A stretch of DNA of 64,000 bases from Gordonia spumicola (GTDB lineage Bacteria; Actinomycetota; Actinomycetes; Mycobacteriales; Mycobacteriaceae). A program made the translations under genes and the position numbers. The notes beneath the pieces are model-generated. The model saw only the letters and a program-made list of their open reading frames with translations. It ran no database searches and was not told the DNA's origin. Position 1 is the stretch's first letter. Each line of letters begins with the position of its first letter. This document shows positions 26,901-39,500 of this stretch, in pieces. The DNA lies in NCBI RefSeq assembly GCF_009932475.1, contig NZ_BJOV01000005.1, forward strand, positions 1,364,001 through 1,428,000, written 5' to 3'.

Positions 26901-29900
26901 GGCGCCGAGGTCCCGGTAGATCAACGGCGTCGACGTCTCGTCGGTGACGACGTGATGCAGCGACACCGCGAGCACGTCCACGGTCGGGGTGCGCAGCAGG
27001 CGCACCCGGATCGGCGCATCGGACGCCAGATCGGTCCGCTCGGACCGCAGCCGGGCGATGCTCGACGCGAGTTCGGCGTCGGAGCACTCGACGACGACCG
27101 CCTCGGGTGCACGATCGAGCGGGATCAGCGTCTGCCACAGGGTCTCGCCGTCCCACTCGAACACGGTCCGCAGGACGTCGTGCCGCGCGACGAGGTCGTC
27201 GACGGCTCCGCGGAGCGCGGCGTCGTCGAGTCGCCCGTCCACCTGCCAGACGCCGTGGTTCTCGTATGCGGCGCCCGCGTCCATCTGCGTCATCAGCCAG
27301 AGGGCGCGTTGTCCCGCGGTGGCGGGTGCGCGGTCGATGCGGGCCCCGGTCGCGATGGGCTCCGCATGCTCGGCCGGGTCGACGTCCGCCAGCGCCGCGG
27401 CCAGTCCTGCGACCGTCGGATTGTCGAAGACGTCGCGCACGGTCAGTCGGCGTCCGGTGGCGGCCGCCAGCGTCGACACGAGACGAGTCGCGACCAGCGA
27501 ATGCCCGCCGAGCGTGAAGAAGTCGTCGTCTCGCGAGGTGACCGCGACACCGACGACGGCGGCCATCGCGTCGGCGACGGCCGCCTCGGCGTCGCCGATC
27601 GGCGCGGGACCGTCATGCAGGGTTTCGACGGCGGTCTGCAGCGGCGGCAGCGCCTTCCTGTCGATCTTGCCGCCCGCCGTGTACGGGAACTCACCGATCA
27701 CCTGGACCGCGGCCGGGATCAGATGCGCCGGAGCGGTCGTCGAGCGGAGTGCGGTGAGCACGGTCTGCGCGTCGACTCCGTCGGTCGTCGCGTACGCGAC
27801 GAGCCGCGTCGACGGCCCGGAGCCGACGACGGTCGCGACGGCGGCGCGGACGCCGTCCACGCCGACGAGGAGGGCCTCGACTTCGCCGGGCTCCACGCGC
27901 ATGCCGCGGAGTTTCAGCTGGAAGTCGGAGCGGCCGACGAACTCGAGCAGCCCGTCCCGGTTCCATCGGACCAGGTCGCCGGTGCGGTACACGCGGTCAC
28001 CGGAGCCGTACGGGTCGGCGACGAACCGTCCCGCGGTCACCGCGGCGGCGCCGAGGTAGCCGCGGGCGAGCGGTCGCCCGCCGATGTACAGTTCGCCGAT
28101 CACGCCGGGCGCGACCGCGCGCAGGGAGTCGTCGAGCACGTACATGCGCGTCTGGTCGATGGGCGCACCGATCGGGATCGGCCCGGCGACGTGGCCGCGC
28201 AGGTCGAGCGCCGCCGTCTCCACCGTCGTCTCGGCCGGACCGTAGGTGTTCCACAGATCCACTTCCCAGTCGCTGCGGACGCGCGCGTAGACGTCCGGCC
28301 GGAGCGCTTCGCCGCCCGCACAGACCGTCACGTCGTGCAGGACGACCCCGGCGTCGAGCATCGCGGCGATCATCGACGGCACGAGTTCGACGAACGAGAT
28401 CCGCTCGTCGCCGATCACCCGGCCGAGCTCGACCGGGTCTCGTTCCGATCCGGATGGGGCGAGGACCACGGTCGCGCCCACGCTCAGCGGCCACAGGATC
28501 TCGGTGATGAACGGGTCGAACGCGGGCGAGGTCTTCTGGATCACGCGGTCGCCCGGGGCGACGGGGAACGTCCGGCCGCGCCACGAGACGTTGTTCGCGA
28601 TCGCGCGGTGCGACACGGCGACGCCCTTCGGGGTCCCCGTGGAGCCGGACGTGAACGTCACGTAGCAGGTGTGGTCTCCGTGGACCCGGCCACGCCGTTC
28701 GGTGTCGGCGACGGGCGCACCCGACAATCCGTCGAGCGACAGGTCGCCGAGGCCGTCGAGGACGGCGACCGGTCGGGCGACGTCGATGATCGCGGCTCTC
28801 CGGTCGGGCCCCTGCCCGGGGTCGACGGGGACGAATCCCGCGCCCGCGGCGAGCACGCCCATGATCCGGGCGACGGTGTCGACGGTGCGGTCGGCGATCA
28901 CGACGACAAGATCGTCGGGTCCGACACCGTCGGCGATCAGGCGCCGCGCCACCGCGTTCGCGCGCGACGCGAGTTCGGCGAAACTCACCCGTCGCCCCGA
29001 CTCGACGTCGACGACGGCGGTCGCGTCGGGATCCGCGGCCGCCGACCGGTCGAGGGCTCCGACGAGACCGTCCGGGCCCGCCTGCGCCCCGCCGTGCGCC
29101 CAGGTCCTGGTCACGAGCGTCCGGTCGGCTCCGGTCACGACGTCCACGTCGCGGACCGGGAGCGTCGGGTCGGTGGCGAGCGCCCGCGCGGTGACCCGCC
29201 ACGCGGCGGCGATCCGTTCGACGGTGTCGACGTCGAAGAGGTCGACCGCGTAGTCGATCCGCACGTCGAGTCGCGCACCGTCGTCGAGGACCGTCGTCGA
29301 GAGGTCGAACTGCACGAGGTCGGCCGGATGGGCGACGGCAGTGGTCGGGTGACCGGCGAAACGTGGGGTGTCGCCGGGGGCCCGATAGGCGACCATGCTC
29401 TGGAACAGCGGATGCCGGGCGAGGGAACGGGTGGGCGCGAGCTCGTCGACGAGCCGCTCGAACGGCGTCTCCTGGTCGGCGAGGGCGTCGAGGTCGATGT
29501 CGCGGACGGTCGCCACCAGGTCGCCGAGCGTCGACGACGGCGCGACCGGGGTCCGCAGGACGAGCGTGTTGACGAACAGGCCGACGAGATCGGCGACGGA
29601 CTGGTCGGTACGTCCCGCGACCGGGGTGCCGAGAACGATGTCCTGACCCGCGCCGAGCCGCGCGAGCGCCACGGCCGTCGCCACGTGACTGATCACGAAC
29701 ATCGACGCCCCCGTGCGTCGGGCGAGTCCCCGCAGCCCCGCGGTCTGGGCGGCGTCGACGGTGAACGAGACGGTCGCGCCGCGCTGCGACGGCGTCCGGG
29801 GCCGCGGGCGGTCCTTCGGCGTCGGGATCTCGTCGGGAAGTCCGGCGAGACGGTCGACCCAGCGGTCGAGCGCGTCGTCCGACGGCGGGACCGCCGCATA

Positions 29901-32900
29901 GTCGACGTACTGAACGGGCAGCACGCGCTGCCGCGGCGCACGACCCGCCAGTCGCGCCTCGTACGCGCTCGACAGGTCGCCGAAGAGGATCGGCGCGGAC
30001 CATTCGTCCGCGGCGATGTGGTGGACGGCCGCGACGATCACGCTGTGTCCGTCCCCACCGCGGACGAGGGTGAGGCGGATGGGCCGTTCGGCCGCGATGT
30101 CGAAGGCGTACGCGCCCGCCTCCGCGACGGCCGCGCCCGCCGGGTCGTCCGCGGATGCGAGGTCGGCGACATCCGGGTCGGCGACGTCGACGTCGACGAC
30201 GTCGATCCGAGGGTCCACGCGGTCGGTGCTCAGGACGTCCTGCCACGGGCCGGCATCGCCCGCGGCGTAGACGGTGCGCAGCACCTCGTGGCGCTCGAGG
30301 ACGTCCGTGAACGCCGTGGTCAGCGTCGTGGGGTCGATCCGCGTCGGCACCGTCACCGCGAACCTGATGGTGTACACGGGATTCGGGCCGTCGAGTTCGT
30401 GGAGGAACCACATCCGCTCCTGCGCCGCGGACAGCACCGGTCTGGCGGGACGCTCCGCGAGCGCGGTGATCGACGAACCTCGTGCGCCGTCGGCGCGCAG
30501 AGCATCGATCCGGTCGGCGAGATCGCCGAGGACCGGGTGGTCGAACACGTCGCGAATGGTGACGGGCACGTCGAGTTCGCCGGTCAAGCGGGCGCTCAGG
30601 CGTGCCGCCGTCAGCGAGTGACCGCCGAGGGACAGCAGGTCCTCACCCATGTGCGGCGGCTCGACGTCGAGGATGTCGGCGACGGCCGCGGCCACGGCGA
30701 GCTCGACGTCGGTCGATGCGGGACGACCCGCCTCGACGACGGGAACCGCGGATGCGGCGAGCGCCCGGCGGTCGACCTTGCCGTTCGGCGACAGCGGGAT
30801 CTCGTCGACGACGGCGAGCACCGTCGGCACGAGATGAGCGGGCAGCAGGGCGCCGATGCGGCGTCGCACGTCCGGCACGTCGACGTCGCCGACGACGAAT
30901 CCGGCGAGCGCGCCGTGGACGAGGGTCACCGCGGCGGCCCCGACGCCCGGAGTCGACAGCAGTGCGGCCTCCACCTCGCCCGGTTCCACCCGGTATCCGC
31001 GGACGGACAGCTGGTCGTCGGCGCGGCCGTCGAAGACGAGGTCGCCGGACGCGTCCCGATGAACGAGGTCGCCGGTGCGGTAGAGCCGGGAACCGCCGCC
31101 CGCGGGGTCGGCGACGAAGCGGGTCGCGGTCGCTCCTGCGGCGCCGGGGTATCCGCGGGCGAGCTGGGGTCCGGCGACGTACAGTTCGCCGGTCACCCCG
31201 TCGACGACGGGCCGCAGCCATCGGTCGAGGATCGCCGCCTCGGTCCCGTCCACGGGGCGTCCGATGGGCACGCCGGCCCCGGAGCCGAGGGTGTCCACGT
31301 CCACCGTGCACACGGTCACATCGCCGACGACCTCGGACGAACCGTACGAGTTGACGATGCGGGCGGCCGGATCGACGGCCAGGAGTCGTGCGGCGACGTC
31401 GGTGCGCAGGGCTTCGCCGCTGGCGACCCACAGGGCCGGTCGTGCGGTGTCGGGGAGGTCGTCGACGAGCACGTCCAGGAGCGCGGGCACCGCGCCGAAC
31501 CGGTCGACCGGATGCGTCGACAGCAGGTCGGCGAGCGCGGCCGGATCGCGTCGGGCGGAGTCGTCGACGACGACGAGCGGCGTCGACGTCGCGACGGCCA
31601 GGAGGATCTCGGTGAGGCCGTCGACGAAGCTCGGTGAGCTCTTCGCCAGGCGCACGCGCTCGGCCGACCCGACCTGGAGATCCCAGGCCAGGCGGGCGGC
31701 GAGCCCGCGCTGGGTGGCGAGGACGGGTTTCGGCCGTCCGGTGGAGCCGGACGTGAACAGCAGGTAGGCGCCGTGGTCCGGACGGGGTCGCGGAAGGTCG
31801 ACGGCGACGCTCGACGCGGGTTCGTCGACGTCAACAACCGGCGTGTCCCGGATCAGGCCGACGGTGGACGCGCACGCGACGGCGACCGCCGGACGGCCGT
31901 CGGCGAGCATCATCGCGATGCGGTCGGACGGGTAGTCGGGGTCGACGGGCATCGGGACGGCTCCGGCGCGGAGCACGGCCACGAGCGCGGTGACGAGTGC
32001 GGTGCGCCGGTCGAGGACCACCGCGACCGGGACGTCGGGTCCGGCGCCCGCGGCGACGAGCCGCGCGGCGAGGGCGTCGACCGATTTCCAGAACTGGACG
32101 CGGCCGACGACGCCGTCGGGCCCGCTGACGGCGACTGCGTCCGGTGCGGCGAGGGCCGCGGACCTGGCCCGCTCGAACACGTCGTCCACCACCTCGGGCG
32201 CGGGCGCGTCGGGCGCCGTTCCGTCGAGACGATCGGCTGGCACAGCGATCGACCCGAGGGTCCGGTCGTGGCCGGAGACGAAAGCGTCGAGCACCGCAGA
32301 CAGGACTGCGGGCGCGTGCGCGACGACGGGTCCAGCCGTGCGGTCGAGTTCGACGGCGACGTCGAGTTCGCCCGTCGGTTCGGGGGTGACGGTGAGCACC
32401 GCCGGATAGTCGGTCTCGTTGCGGCCGGGGGTGATCGACAACCGAAGTCCGGACGCCGCACCGAGCGCGGTGAGCGCCGACTCGTCGAGCGGGTAGTTCT
32501 CGAAGACGACCAGACTGTCGAACAGGGTCCCGACGCCGGCCCTGGCCTGCACGTCGTGCAGTGCGATGTGGTGGGACTCCAGGAGGGCCGCCTGCTCGGT
32601 CGACACGGCCCGCAGGAGTCCGGCGACCGTGTCGGCCGGATCGAGGCGGACGCGGACGGGGATCGTGTTGATGAACATGCCGACCGTCGACTCGACGTCG
32701 TGCAAATCGGCGGGTCGGCCGGAGACGACCGACCCGAACACCACGTCGTCCGCCCCGGTCAGCGCGGCGACGACAAGCGCCCACGCCGACTGGACCACGG
32801 TGTTGACGGTGACGCCCGACTCGCGTGCGAGGGCGGCGAGCCGACCGTGCGCGGTCACGTCCAGCGTGGTCCGCACGGTGACCGGTTCGCGCACGACCCC

Positions 32901-33518
32901 GCCGGCCGCGGCGATCCGGGTCGGCGAGGCCAGACCGTCCAGATACTCGGCCCACCGATCGGCGGCGGAGTCGTCGGCCGATGCGAGCCACCCGAGGTAG
33001 GCGCGGAAGCTCGGCGCCTGCGGGAGGTCCTCGCCCGCGTAGAGGCGGAACAGGTCGCCGACGACGATCGGCGTCGACCATCCGTCCCAGACGAGGTGAT
33101 GGTTGGTCAGGAGCAGCCGGTGGCGGTCCCCGCCGAGGCGTGCCACGGTGAAACGGACGAGCGGCGGGCGTCCGACGGTGAATCCGCGCCGATGGTCGGC
33201 GTCGACGATCGCCGTCCACGACGCCTCCGGGTCGTCGGCGCCCGCCAGGTCGACGACGTCGACGTCGGGTGCGACGTGATCGACGATCATCACGACCGGC
33301 TCCCCCGACGCTCGCCTGCGGAACGCCCCGCGCAGCGCGGCGTGTCGGTCGACGAGGGCCACGGTCGCCGCCCGGAAGCGGTCGACGTCGAACGGCCCCT
33401 CGATGTCGACGGTCAGCTGGACGACGTAGGGGTCGATCGCACCGTCGGCGGCCGAGGCCGCATGGAACAGGCCCTGCTGCAGCGGGGACATCGGCCACAG
33501 GTCGACGATCTTTGTCAC
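20994..33518 (-). CDS. Non-ribosomal peptide synthetase, C-A-T-C-A-T-C-E*-C-A-T-TE (termination enzyme of siderophore assembly)
   Basis: A 4174-residue synthetase starting at a GTG (33518) that overlaps the previous stop. Approximate layout: C 1-430 (HHLVWDG at 142), A1 450-925, T 967 (LGGHSL), C 1010-1440 (HHIAADE), A2 1460-1960, T 2004, C 2040-2460 (HHVVTDE), a decayed epimerase-like stretch 2480-2850 without any HHxxxDG, C 2870-3310 (EHVLMDG, first His lost), A3 3320-3830, T 3869 (DSGANSL), thioesterase 3920-4174 (GWSYGGH). Hand-read pocket codes: A1 VDTGVSSGDK, a VD-type like beta-alanine domains; A2 DPTEVATVEK, unassigned; A3 DAEDVLLINK, similar to the hydroxyornithine code DMENLGLINK. 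The terminal TE releases the peptide. It is last in the iron-box operon that begins at 45401. Confidence 0.92.
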   Translation of the reverse strand: MTKIVDLWPMSPLQQGLFHAASAADGAIDPYVVQLTVDIEGPFDVDRFRAATVALVDRHAALRGAFRRRASGEPVVMIVDHVAPDVDVVDLAGADDPEASWTAIVDADHRRGFTVGRPPLVRFTVARLGGDRHRLLLTNHHLVWDGWSTPIVVGDLFRLYAGEDLPQAPSFRAYLGWLASADDSAADRWAEYLDGLASPTRIAAAGGVVREPVTVRTTLDVTAHGRLAALARESGVTVNTVVQSAWALVVAALTGADDVVFGSVVSGRPADLHDVESTVGMFINTIPVRVRLDPADTVAGLLRAVSTEQAALLESHHIALHDVQARAGVGTLFDSLVVFENYPLDESALTALGAASGLRLSITPGRNETDYPAVLTVTPEPTGELDVAVELDRTAGPVVAHAPAVLSAVLDAFVSGHDRTLGSIAVPADRLDGTAPDAPAPEVVDDVFERARSAALAAPDAVAVSGPDGVVGRVQFWKSVDALAARLVAAGAGPDVPVAVVLDRRTALVTALVAVLRAGAVPMPVDPDYPSDRIAMMLADGRPAVAVACASTVGLIRDTPVVDVDEPASSVAVDLPRPRPDHGAYLLFTSGSTGRPKPVLATQRGLAARLAWDLQVGSAERVRLAKSSPSFVDGLTEILLAVATSTPLVVVDDSARRDPAALADLLSTHPVDRFGAVPALLDVLVDDLPDTARPALWVASGEALRTDVAARLLAVDPAARIVNSYGSSEVVGDVTVCTVDVDTLGSGAGVPIGRPVDGTEAAILDRWLRPVVDGVTGELYVAGPQLARGYPGAAGATATRFVADPAGGGSRLYRTGDLVHRDASGDLVFDGRADDQLSVRGYRVEPGEVEAALLSTPGVGAAAVTLVHGALAGFVVGDVDVPDVRRRIGALLPAHLVPTVLAVVDEIPLSPNGKVDRRALAASAVPVVEAGRPASTDVELAVAAAVADILDVEPPHMGEDLLSLGGHSLTAARLSARLTGELDVPVTIRDVFDHPVLGDLADRIDALRADGARGSSITALAERPARPVLSAAQERMWFLHELDGPNPVYTIRFAVTVPTRIDPTTLTTAFTDVLERHEVLRTVYAAGDAGPWQDVLSTDRVDPRIDVVDVDVADPDVADLASADDPAGAAVAEAGAYAFDIAAERPIRLTLVRGGDGHSVIVAAVHHIAADEWSAPILFGDLSSAYEARLAGRAPRQRVLPVQYVDYAAVPPSDDALDRWVDRLAGLPDEIPTPKDRPRPRTPSQRGATVSFTVDAAQTAGLRGLARRTGASMFVISHVATAVALARLGAGQDIVLGTPVAGRTDQSVADLVGLFVNTLVLRTPVAPSSTLGDLVATVRDIDLDALADQETPFERLVDELAPTRSLARHPLFQSMVAYRAPGDTPRFAGHPTTAVAHPADLVQFDLSTTVLDDGARLDVRIDYAVDLFDVDTVERIAAAWRVTARALATDPTLPVRDVDVVTGADRTLVTRTWAHGGAQAGPDGLVGALDRSAAADPDATAVVDVESGRRVSFAELASRANAVARRLIADGVGPDDLVVVIADRTVDTVARIMGVLAAGAGFVPVDPGQGPDRRAAIIDVARPVAVLDGLGDLSLDGLSGAPVADTERRGRVHGDHTCYVTFTSGSTGTPKGVAVSHRAIANNVSWRGRTFPVAPGDRVIQKTSPAFDPFITEILWPLSVGATVVLAPSGSERDPVELGRVIGDERISFVELVPSMIAAMLDAGVVLHDVTVCAGGEALRPDVYARVRSDWEVDLWNTYGPAETTVETAALDLRGHVAGPIPIGAPIDQTRMYVLDDSLRAVAPGVIGELYIGGRPLARGYLGAAAVTAGRFVADPYGSGDRVYRTGDLVRWNRDGLLEFVGRSDFQLKLRGMRVEPGEVEALLVGVDGVRAAVATVVGSGPSTRLVAYATTDGVDAQTVLTALRSTTAPAHLIPAAVQVIGEFPYTAGGKIDRKALPPLQTAVETLHDGPAPIGDAEAAVADAMAAVVGVAVTSRDDDFFTLGGHSLVATRLVSTLAAATGRRLTVRDVFDNPTVAGLAAALADVDPAEHAEPIATGARIDRAPATAGQRALWLMTQMDAGAAYENHGVWQVDGRLDDAALRGAVDDLVARHDVLRTVFEWDGETLWQTLIPLDRAPEAVVVECSDAELASSIARLRSERTDLASDAPIRVRLLRTPTVDVLAVSLHHVVTDETSTPLIYRDLGAAYAAREAGAAPAWDRPAQYAEYSLWQRSSVDASLLDDAVDALTGFPSVADLPYASSRRDGDVVYRSVRVHKDAVDAVRAVAATVRTTPLMVLQYAIGAALDVLGAGERIAVGTPVTLRDDVAFADTVGYFVNTVVLRSDLTGRPSFVDAAQSLRSETLGAFERRHVPFGDVVDRLSPARPDGVSPLFQVMIAHLDDTEDLAVALGGTVLTPFGGGVARAAVTDIVASLAEQPDGGWDIGVDVPDGLFDADTVDLLVGLAASMITVIGADPSTGLDDLQAIARAAVESAAVDVVDPQADADVERRIDPTAMWTAVRSVDAATGHPVAAVIAATAEALRLQARGSDESRVVSAQARLASIVVHDDPESFDADRRHGERARVLAREGLVERAELIDDGTDPVRLDATSALVEALLGEPGATVRLPSSADWWDRQLTRAASDDLLDGYWIEVAEAALDVDDAPDSPRSDVSVGQSERSGAPRGRAVAAAVAAVVAGLRGSGVDLGETAVVDVEETARRTDGDAFTPGVLSWRYPVIVDGDVVEAPPVDEAGDFTLLRYHSVHAQGVFADLPDPAVLVRVYRTDAIVSVRPDAALGDYRAVVTVTIDSRDAVRVDVVHDFDATVDASVIASALVDGPAGDDEPVADLTAGARELIESRSADLVRLTPTDHARLAGEHGSLTDVWPVTALQEGLLFHLRMAADAGDVDLYASQSVATLRGALDIPRMRSAIGEVMHRHPALRAAFATAGGRSVAAIVDAVDVPIRVYSRDDVDRDGVQAILDAERFAPFRAERPPLIRFATVPTGDDEWLVVFSFEHVLMDGWSIGRLLDDLFALYAGDAVPEPASMRGYLEWVGARDADAAIAAWRRYLSGVDEPTVLYPSATATRPDARLASDHHRTLDRKSSDRIRAAAASAGVTVGTFLQAAWGITLGRLTGRTDVVFGTTVAGRPADVDGADRIVGLLFNTVPVRVDLSRPRTVTQQVVAQQDAWVDVLDAGHVGLTDICDDIGIPGLFDTLFIIQNIPASVEGRTFGGLEVTSRAVNDATHYPVSFAADPAERIVLRCAYRSDVLDADEATTLTDRYVGVLTAMAADLGSPVPRICVTTDDEREAVLRTWNRTDGDVPDVTIADLFTAQARRTPEALALVAGETELTFAQMSAEVNRLARLLIARGAGPEQRVVLLLPRDERMVLAMFACFAAGAAYVPVDADYPADRIGYMIDTADPQVIVGTTSLLSGVVHGGSARVVDLDDPAIRAEIAARSADDLTDGESSTPHGDNLAYVIYTSGSTGRPKGVAVGYRGLTNMLVNHRAKIFDRVVAAQGGRRMRIAHTTSFSFDASWEQLFWLLDGHSVDVIDEDLRKDPPALLAYYEKAGVDGFDVTPSYGQVLLDAGLLDTGVSFVSLGGEAVPDAVWSALRDAPGVSGYNLYGPTEYTINALGADLADSATSSVGEPILNTRAYVLDAGLSPVPPNTPGELYLAGAGTARGYLGQPGMSAERFVACPWGDGGRMYRTGDVARWRDDGSLDYLGRSDAQVKIRGFRIEPAEVADAIAAVDGVARAAVRVVTSASGVPALVGYAVPDREGVDPGGVRELLRGTLPEYMIPAVIGLVDDLPLTVNGKLDVGALPDVPLAADDIVAPVGPVEEFVCGVVADLIGVPEVSVTADVFDSGANSLIAMKIAARLNEGDPIRGVDGFGIRVRDVFTARTPRELAASASGRGGDAPTHPAVTEFVASTTGRRVFCFHEAFGFVAAYASLADYVPAGVGLVGVADVCAVPGAIEPPTFDALVSMYADVVQEIQPFGPYDLLGWSYGGHLAFAVARELTGRGQAVASLAVVDSYAVDVAEAETIDAAESRRRVRAIVGASADVSAVEVVRSALAGSPLDGVTDDELAASFESHARCERMLAQATTGAVRVPTVLVYSTIEADAAVPVESTWSGHLDGSVEVVGVSAAHDELVTPSHVGSWIGPVAALWSR

Positions 33519-36500
33519 AGGTCCTCCAGATCGAAGTCGGCGAGGTCGTCGAGTTCGGCTTGTGAGATGGATATGAGGGTGTCCGACGGGGTGAGGCCAC
33601 CGGAGTCGTCGGACGACAGGTGCGCGACGAGGTCGTCGACGGCGTCGGTCCACGCCGCGATCAGGCCGTCCGCGTCGGCGATGACCGGACTCACCCGCCA
33701 GGTCGCGATCAGGATGCGGCCCGCGTCCGAGTCGACGAGTTCCACGTCGAGATGGACGCCGTGGCTCAGGGCCAGCTCACCCGCCATCGCCTCCGCCGAC
33801 TCGACGGTCCGCCTCGACTGGTCCGCGACCCGCCAGGCGTCAGAATCGGCCGCCTGCGGCGCATCGGCCCCGAGGTAGTTCACCAGCATCGACGCGGGGG
33901 GCGTCGCGGGGAGTCCCGCCCCGTTGTGCGGTACCGCGAGCCTGGTCTCCTTGACGGCGGACAGGAGCGCCGCGGGAGTCGTCGCATCGTGTCCGACGTC
34001 GATCGGCACGACCGTCGTGAACCATCCGACCGCCCGCGTGAGGTCCCAGTCTCCGTGTGCGCGTCCATGGTCTTCGACGTCGACGGTCGGGGCGAGGCCG
34101 CGCGTGCGCAGGGCGGTGATCGCGGTCGCGACGAGCGCGTCCTGCGTGGTCGCGCGGTACGTCTGCACCGGGCGGTCGAGCAGGACCGCGGTGGCGGAGG
34201 CGTCGACGGTCACGATGCGGGTGTGCGCGGCGCCGACGGCGCCGAATGCGGGCGCGACCACGTCACTCGAGTCTGGTCCCGAGGCCAGCGACGGCCGATG
34301 GACCGTCATCCACTCGCGGTACGACGTGATGGCGGCCTCGGGCGTGCCGCCGGCCCACAGGGTCTGCAGATCGTCGATCAGGACTCGCCACGAGTAGCCG
34401 TCGATCACCAGGTGATGCGCGACGAGCAGCAGGTGTCCGCCCGCGTCGGACGGCCACCAGTGCGCGGCGACCATGACGCCAGCCGCCGGATCGAGGGTCT
34501 CGAAGACGGCGGTCAGGGCGGCGTCGATCTGGGCGCCGGTCGGTGCGGCCGTCGCGTCGTGGATCTCGATCGGCACCGGGCCGGGCCGCTCCGGGATCTC
34601 GAGCCCGCCGTCGGCGACGAGTCGCGCTCCGAGGACTCGGTGCACCGCGAGCAGACCGGCGATCGCGTCGCGGACCCGACCCTCGGTGCACCCACGTGGC
34701 GCCCGCAGCATCCGCAGCTGCACAAAACGTCGCATGCCGGGGCGGGCAGAGGCCGCCTCGGCGATGGGCGAGGCGGGCACCGGGCCGTGCTGGTCGATGG
34801 TCGCGGCCGCGGTCGCGGCACCGCCGACCCGCACCCGGCCCGCCAGATCGGCGACGGTCCTGGCCTCGAAGACGTCGCGCGGATCGAACTCGAGACCGGC
34901 CCGGCGGGCCCTCGCCACGAGTTGGATGGACACGATGCTGTCGCCGCCGAGCGCGAAGAAGTCGTCGTCGACCGACACCGGCCCCTCGATCCGGAGGACG
35001 TCGGCCATCACTTCGACGAGGAGCTGCTCCACCGGAGTGCGCGCGCCGCGCCCGTCCGCGGTCGCGGTGATCGTCGGGTCGGGCAGCGCACGCCGGTCGA
35101 TCTTGCCGTTCGCGGTCACCGGCAGCGCGTCGAGCATCAGGATGTGCGCCGGTACCAGGTGCGCGGGCATGCGGCCGACGGCCTGTTCGCGGACCCGGTC
35201 GACGGTCGTCGTCCCGGTCACGTAGCCGATCAGCTGCAGTCCGTGGCCGAGGTCGCGGGCGACGACGACGCACGCGCTGACGCCGTCGAGCGCGGACAGC
35301 GCGGTCTCGACCTCGCCGGGTTCGATCCGCTGGCCGCGGATCTTGACCTGGAAGTCGCTGCGTCCGACGTACAGCAGCTGTCCGTCGGCGTCGCGGTGGA
35401 CGAGGTCGCCGGTGCGATAGAGCCGCCCGCCGCCCGGGTCGGTCGGGTCGGCGACGAATCGGCTCGCCGTGAGTCCGGAGCGGCCGACGTATCCGCGGGC
35501 CACCTGGACTCCGCCGAGGTACAGCTCGCCGACGACTCCGCGCGGCACCGGCCGCAGCCACTGATCGAGGACGTGCAGGGCAGTTCCCGCGACGGGATCG
35601 CCGATCGGGACGGCCCCCTCGCCTGCGGACACCGGACACGCGGTCACGTCGACCGCGGCCTCGGTGGGACCGTACAGATTGTGGACCCGCGCGCCGAGTG
35701 CGAGCGCACCGTCTGCGGTCGGCCGACCGAGCGCCTCGCCGGAACAGAGGATGCGCATCCCGTCGAGCACGTCCGCGGCCGGGTCGAGCAGGAAGGCGGC
35801 CAACATCGTCGGGACGAAGTGGGCGGTGGTCACCCGGTGCCTGGCGAACGCCGACGCGAGATAGCCGGTGTCCTTGTGCCGGTCCGGGCCGATGACGAGG
35901 GTCGCGGCTCCAACCGACGCGGGCCAGAAGAGTTCCCAGACCGAGACGTCGAACGTCGACGGCGTCTTCTGGACCACCACGTCGTCGGTCGTGAGGCCGT
36001 AGGCGTCCTGCGCCCACTGCAGCCGGTTCGCGGCCGCCGCGTGCGAGATCACGACGCCCTTGGGCCTGCCTGTCGAACCCGAGGTGAACAAGACGTACAT
36101 CGGATGCTGGGGCCGGAGCGGCGAAGTCCGGTCGGCGTCGCTGAGCGGCCCGTCGGGTCGGGACAGGATCGACCCGGCGGTGCCCGGGTCGTCCACGACC
36201 AGGATCGGGCACGCCCGTCCGGCGACCGAGTCCGCGGCGTCTACCGATGTGACGATCAGTGCGGCATCGGCATCGTCGAGCATCGCGTCGATCCGTTCCC
36301 GCGGGAAGTCGGGGTCGATCGGCAGGTACGCACCGCCCGCGACGACGACGGCCCACACCGACACGAGCAGGTCCGCGCCTCGCGGCATGACCACCGCGAC
36401 GACCGATTCGGGGCCGACGCCCGCATCGACGAGCTCGCGGGCGAGTCTGCGGATCGCGGACGCGTGCTCGGCGAACGTCGTGGTCGCGCCGCCGTCGACG

Positions 36501-39500
36501 ATCAGCGCGGGTTCGTTCCGGTGACGGTCGGCGGACGCGTCGAACAGGTCGACGATCGAGCCCGCGGCGATCGGCTCCCCGACCCGCGGGGCGTCGCCGA
36601 CGGCGACCGGTACGGCCGCGACCGGGGCGTCGGGCGCGTCGGCGATCTTCAGGACCGCGGACACCAGTCCGTCCAGAAGCTCGCGGGCGGTGGACGACGG
36701 CACGCTGTCGTGATGCTTGAGCACGATTCTGACCGTCGGACCGGGGATCACGATCACGGTCACCGGATAGCCGGTGGAGTCCCGGACACCGGTGACGCCG
36801 ACGCCGCCCGGCAGTTCGTCGTCCTGGTAGTTCTCGAACACGAGCAGTGTGTCGAACAGGTCGTCCCCGCCGGTGGCGCGAGCGATGGCGGGCAGCGGCA
36901 CGTGATGGACGTCGGCGAGGCCCGCCTGCTCGCGCTGCACTCGCGCGCAGGCCTGCCCGACCGTCTCCCGCGGATCGAGGGTGATCCGGACGGGCACGGT
37001 GTTGATCAACAGTCCGATGATCGACTCGATCCCCGGAACGTCCACGTCGCGTCCGGACACGGATGTGCCGAAGACGATGTCGCCGTGTCCGACGCGGCCG
37101 GCGAGCACCGCGGCCCACGCGGTCTGGAAGAGCGTGTTGACCGTCAGTCCCGCGGTCCGCGCTGCGCGGGCGATCCGCGTCGACGCGTCGGCCGCGATCG
37201 ACGTCTCCACGTCGCGGCATCCCGCGCCCGGCCCGGTCGCGATCAATGTCGGGGCGTCGATCCCCGCGAGGGCCGCGGACCATCTCCGGACGGCGGCGTC
37301 GTCGGCCGCCCGGTCCCTCATGTGCCGCAGGTAGGCGACCATGTCGCTGCCCGTCTGCACCGACGATCCGAGGTAGTCGTCGAGGAGTTCGCGCAGCAGC
37401 AGCGGCGACGACCACCCGTCGAGGATCACATGATGATGGGTGAGGACGATCCGGGATCCCGCGCCGAGCCCGTCGACGACGGTCAGCCGGAGGAGGGGGT
37501 CGGTCGCGTCGTCGCCGAGGACGTCCCACTCCCGCGCGGCGTCCTCGGCGAGGAACGCCTCCCATTCGTCGTCGCCCGAGACGGTGATCCGACCCACCGG
37601 AACGTCGACTGCGGCCGGGACCACGGCGACGGGCACGCCCGCGCGTGTGGTCCGCATGACGGCTCCGAGGTGTCGGTGCCGGGCGACGAGTCGCTGCGCG
37701 GCGCGTGCCAGCCGTTCCGGGTCGATCGGCTGCGGCGACTCGAGAAGCATCTGCACCACGTACCGGTCGGCGTCGGCGGACGAGAACGTCGCCTCGAAGA
37801 GCAGCCCCTGCTGCAGCGGCGTCACCGGGAGGATGTCGGCGACGTCGATCCGCCGCTCGACGTCGGCGATGTCGTCGAGGGTGACGTCGGCGATCGTGTC
37901 GGACGGAGTGAGTCCGCCGATCCGGCCCGCCCGATGCTCGGCCGCGATGGCGTCGAGTGCGTTGCGCCACGCCTCGACCAACCGGCGGACGGCCGTCTCG
38001 TCGACGGCGTCCGGCGCGTACCGCCACTGGGCGTGGAGGGCTCCGTCGGGGGTGGACGCGACGTTGATCTGCACGTGATGGGTCAGCGGGGTGTCCGGGT
38101 CGGAGCTGACACCGAGCGTCCCCACCCCGTCACGGCCGGGTGCGGGCAGCGCCGCCCACGGGCCGGTCGCCGCCGCGTCGCCGAAGCGTCCGAGGTAGTT
38201 GAGGAGGAACTGTCGCGCGGGCGCGTCGGGTGCGACGACGTCCGGCCGGTGCTGAAGGAGCGCGCCGAATCCGACACCGCGGTAGGGCACGGCGCGGATC
38301 TGCTCCTTGACGCCCCGAAGCACCCGGTCGAGGGTGTGGCTGTTGTCAACGCTGCTCTTCTCAACACAGAGGCGGACGGGCGCGATCGAGGTGAACCAGC
38401 CGACCGTGCGCGACAGGTCGAGCCCGGCATCGATCGGATCGGGTTCGCGTCCATGACCCTCGAGGTCGAGGACGAGATCGGTGCCGTCGATCGCGGTCAG
38501 CAATGCGGCGGCGAGGACGTCGGCGACCGTCCCGGACACGGCGGTCGCCGCGCCGGCGAGGTCGGCGGCGACCTCTGCGGGGACGCCGACAGAGAGGTCG
38601 GTCGCGGCGCCGATCGTGTCACGGAGCGGATCGAGCGGTGTGGCGGGCAGCACGGCGTCCCAGGGCCGCAGTGTGTCACGCCAGAAGGGCTCCTGGTCGA
38701 CGAGCGCCCCGGTCGCGGCGGTGCGCAGGGCCGCGCCCCACGCCCGCAGCGGCGTCGGCTCCGGGTCGATGACCGAGCCCTCGCACGCGGTCCGCAGGTC
38801 GTCGAGGATCACCGACCACGACACGGCGTCGACGGCGAGGTGATGCACGGCGATCACCGCACGCGGACCGTCGGGTCCGTCGACGTGAACGAATCGCGCG
38901 AGGACGCCCGCGGCCGGGTCGAGCGCGAGGTAGGCCCGCTCCCCGATCGCCTCGGCCGTTCCCGCGTCCGTTCCGCGCCATCGGTGCAGCGCGGCGCCGT
39001 CGACCTTGTCGATCCGCAGACCGTCGGCGACTCGCATGCGCAGAGCGCCGTGGGCCCGGACGACGGCGTCCGCCGCCGCCGCGAACATCGGGGCGTCGAC
39101 GTGCGGTGGGAGCGTGATCATCATCGACTGGCCGTATCCCCTGGTCCACGGGCCGTCGTGGTCGAGGACCTCCGACATGACGGGAGTCGGGACCACGTCG
39201 CCGACCGCGTCGAGGACCGGTCCGGCCGGTGCGTCGTCGGCGGGCCTGGCACGGTCGGCGATCCTGCGGACGGTGCCGGCCGCGAAGACGTCGCCGGTGG
39301 TGACGACGAGTCCGTCGCGTCGGCAGCGGGACACCAGTCGGAGCGCGGAGATGCTGTCGCCGCCGAGCCCGAAGAAGTCGTCGGAGAGGTCGGTGACGGG
39401 CGTGCCGAGCAATTCGGCGATCCGGCCCGCGACGATCCGCTCGACCGGCGTCCAGCCGGAGTCGTCGACGACCGCGGTCGCGGTCGGTTCGACGGCCGCC

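Noticed and set aside
20604..31637. Two plus-strand open frames of more than 1600 codons opposite the terminal NRPS
   Set aside because: Same GC artefact; the minus-strand frame shows complete C, A, T and TE motifs.
20994..33518. Mycobactin/nocobactin-type locus
   Set aside because: No salicylate-oxazoline Cy domain, PKS or lysine N-acyltransferase is present; ornithine hydroxylase, formyltransferase, panD and the E-domain pattern fit exochelin better.
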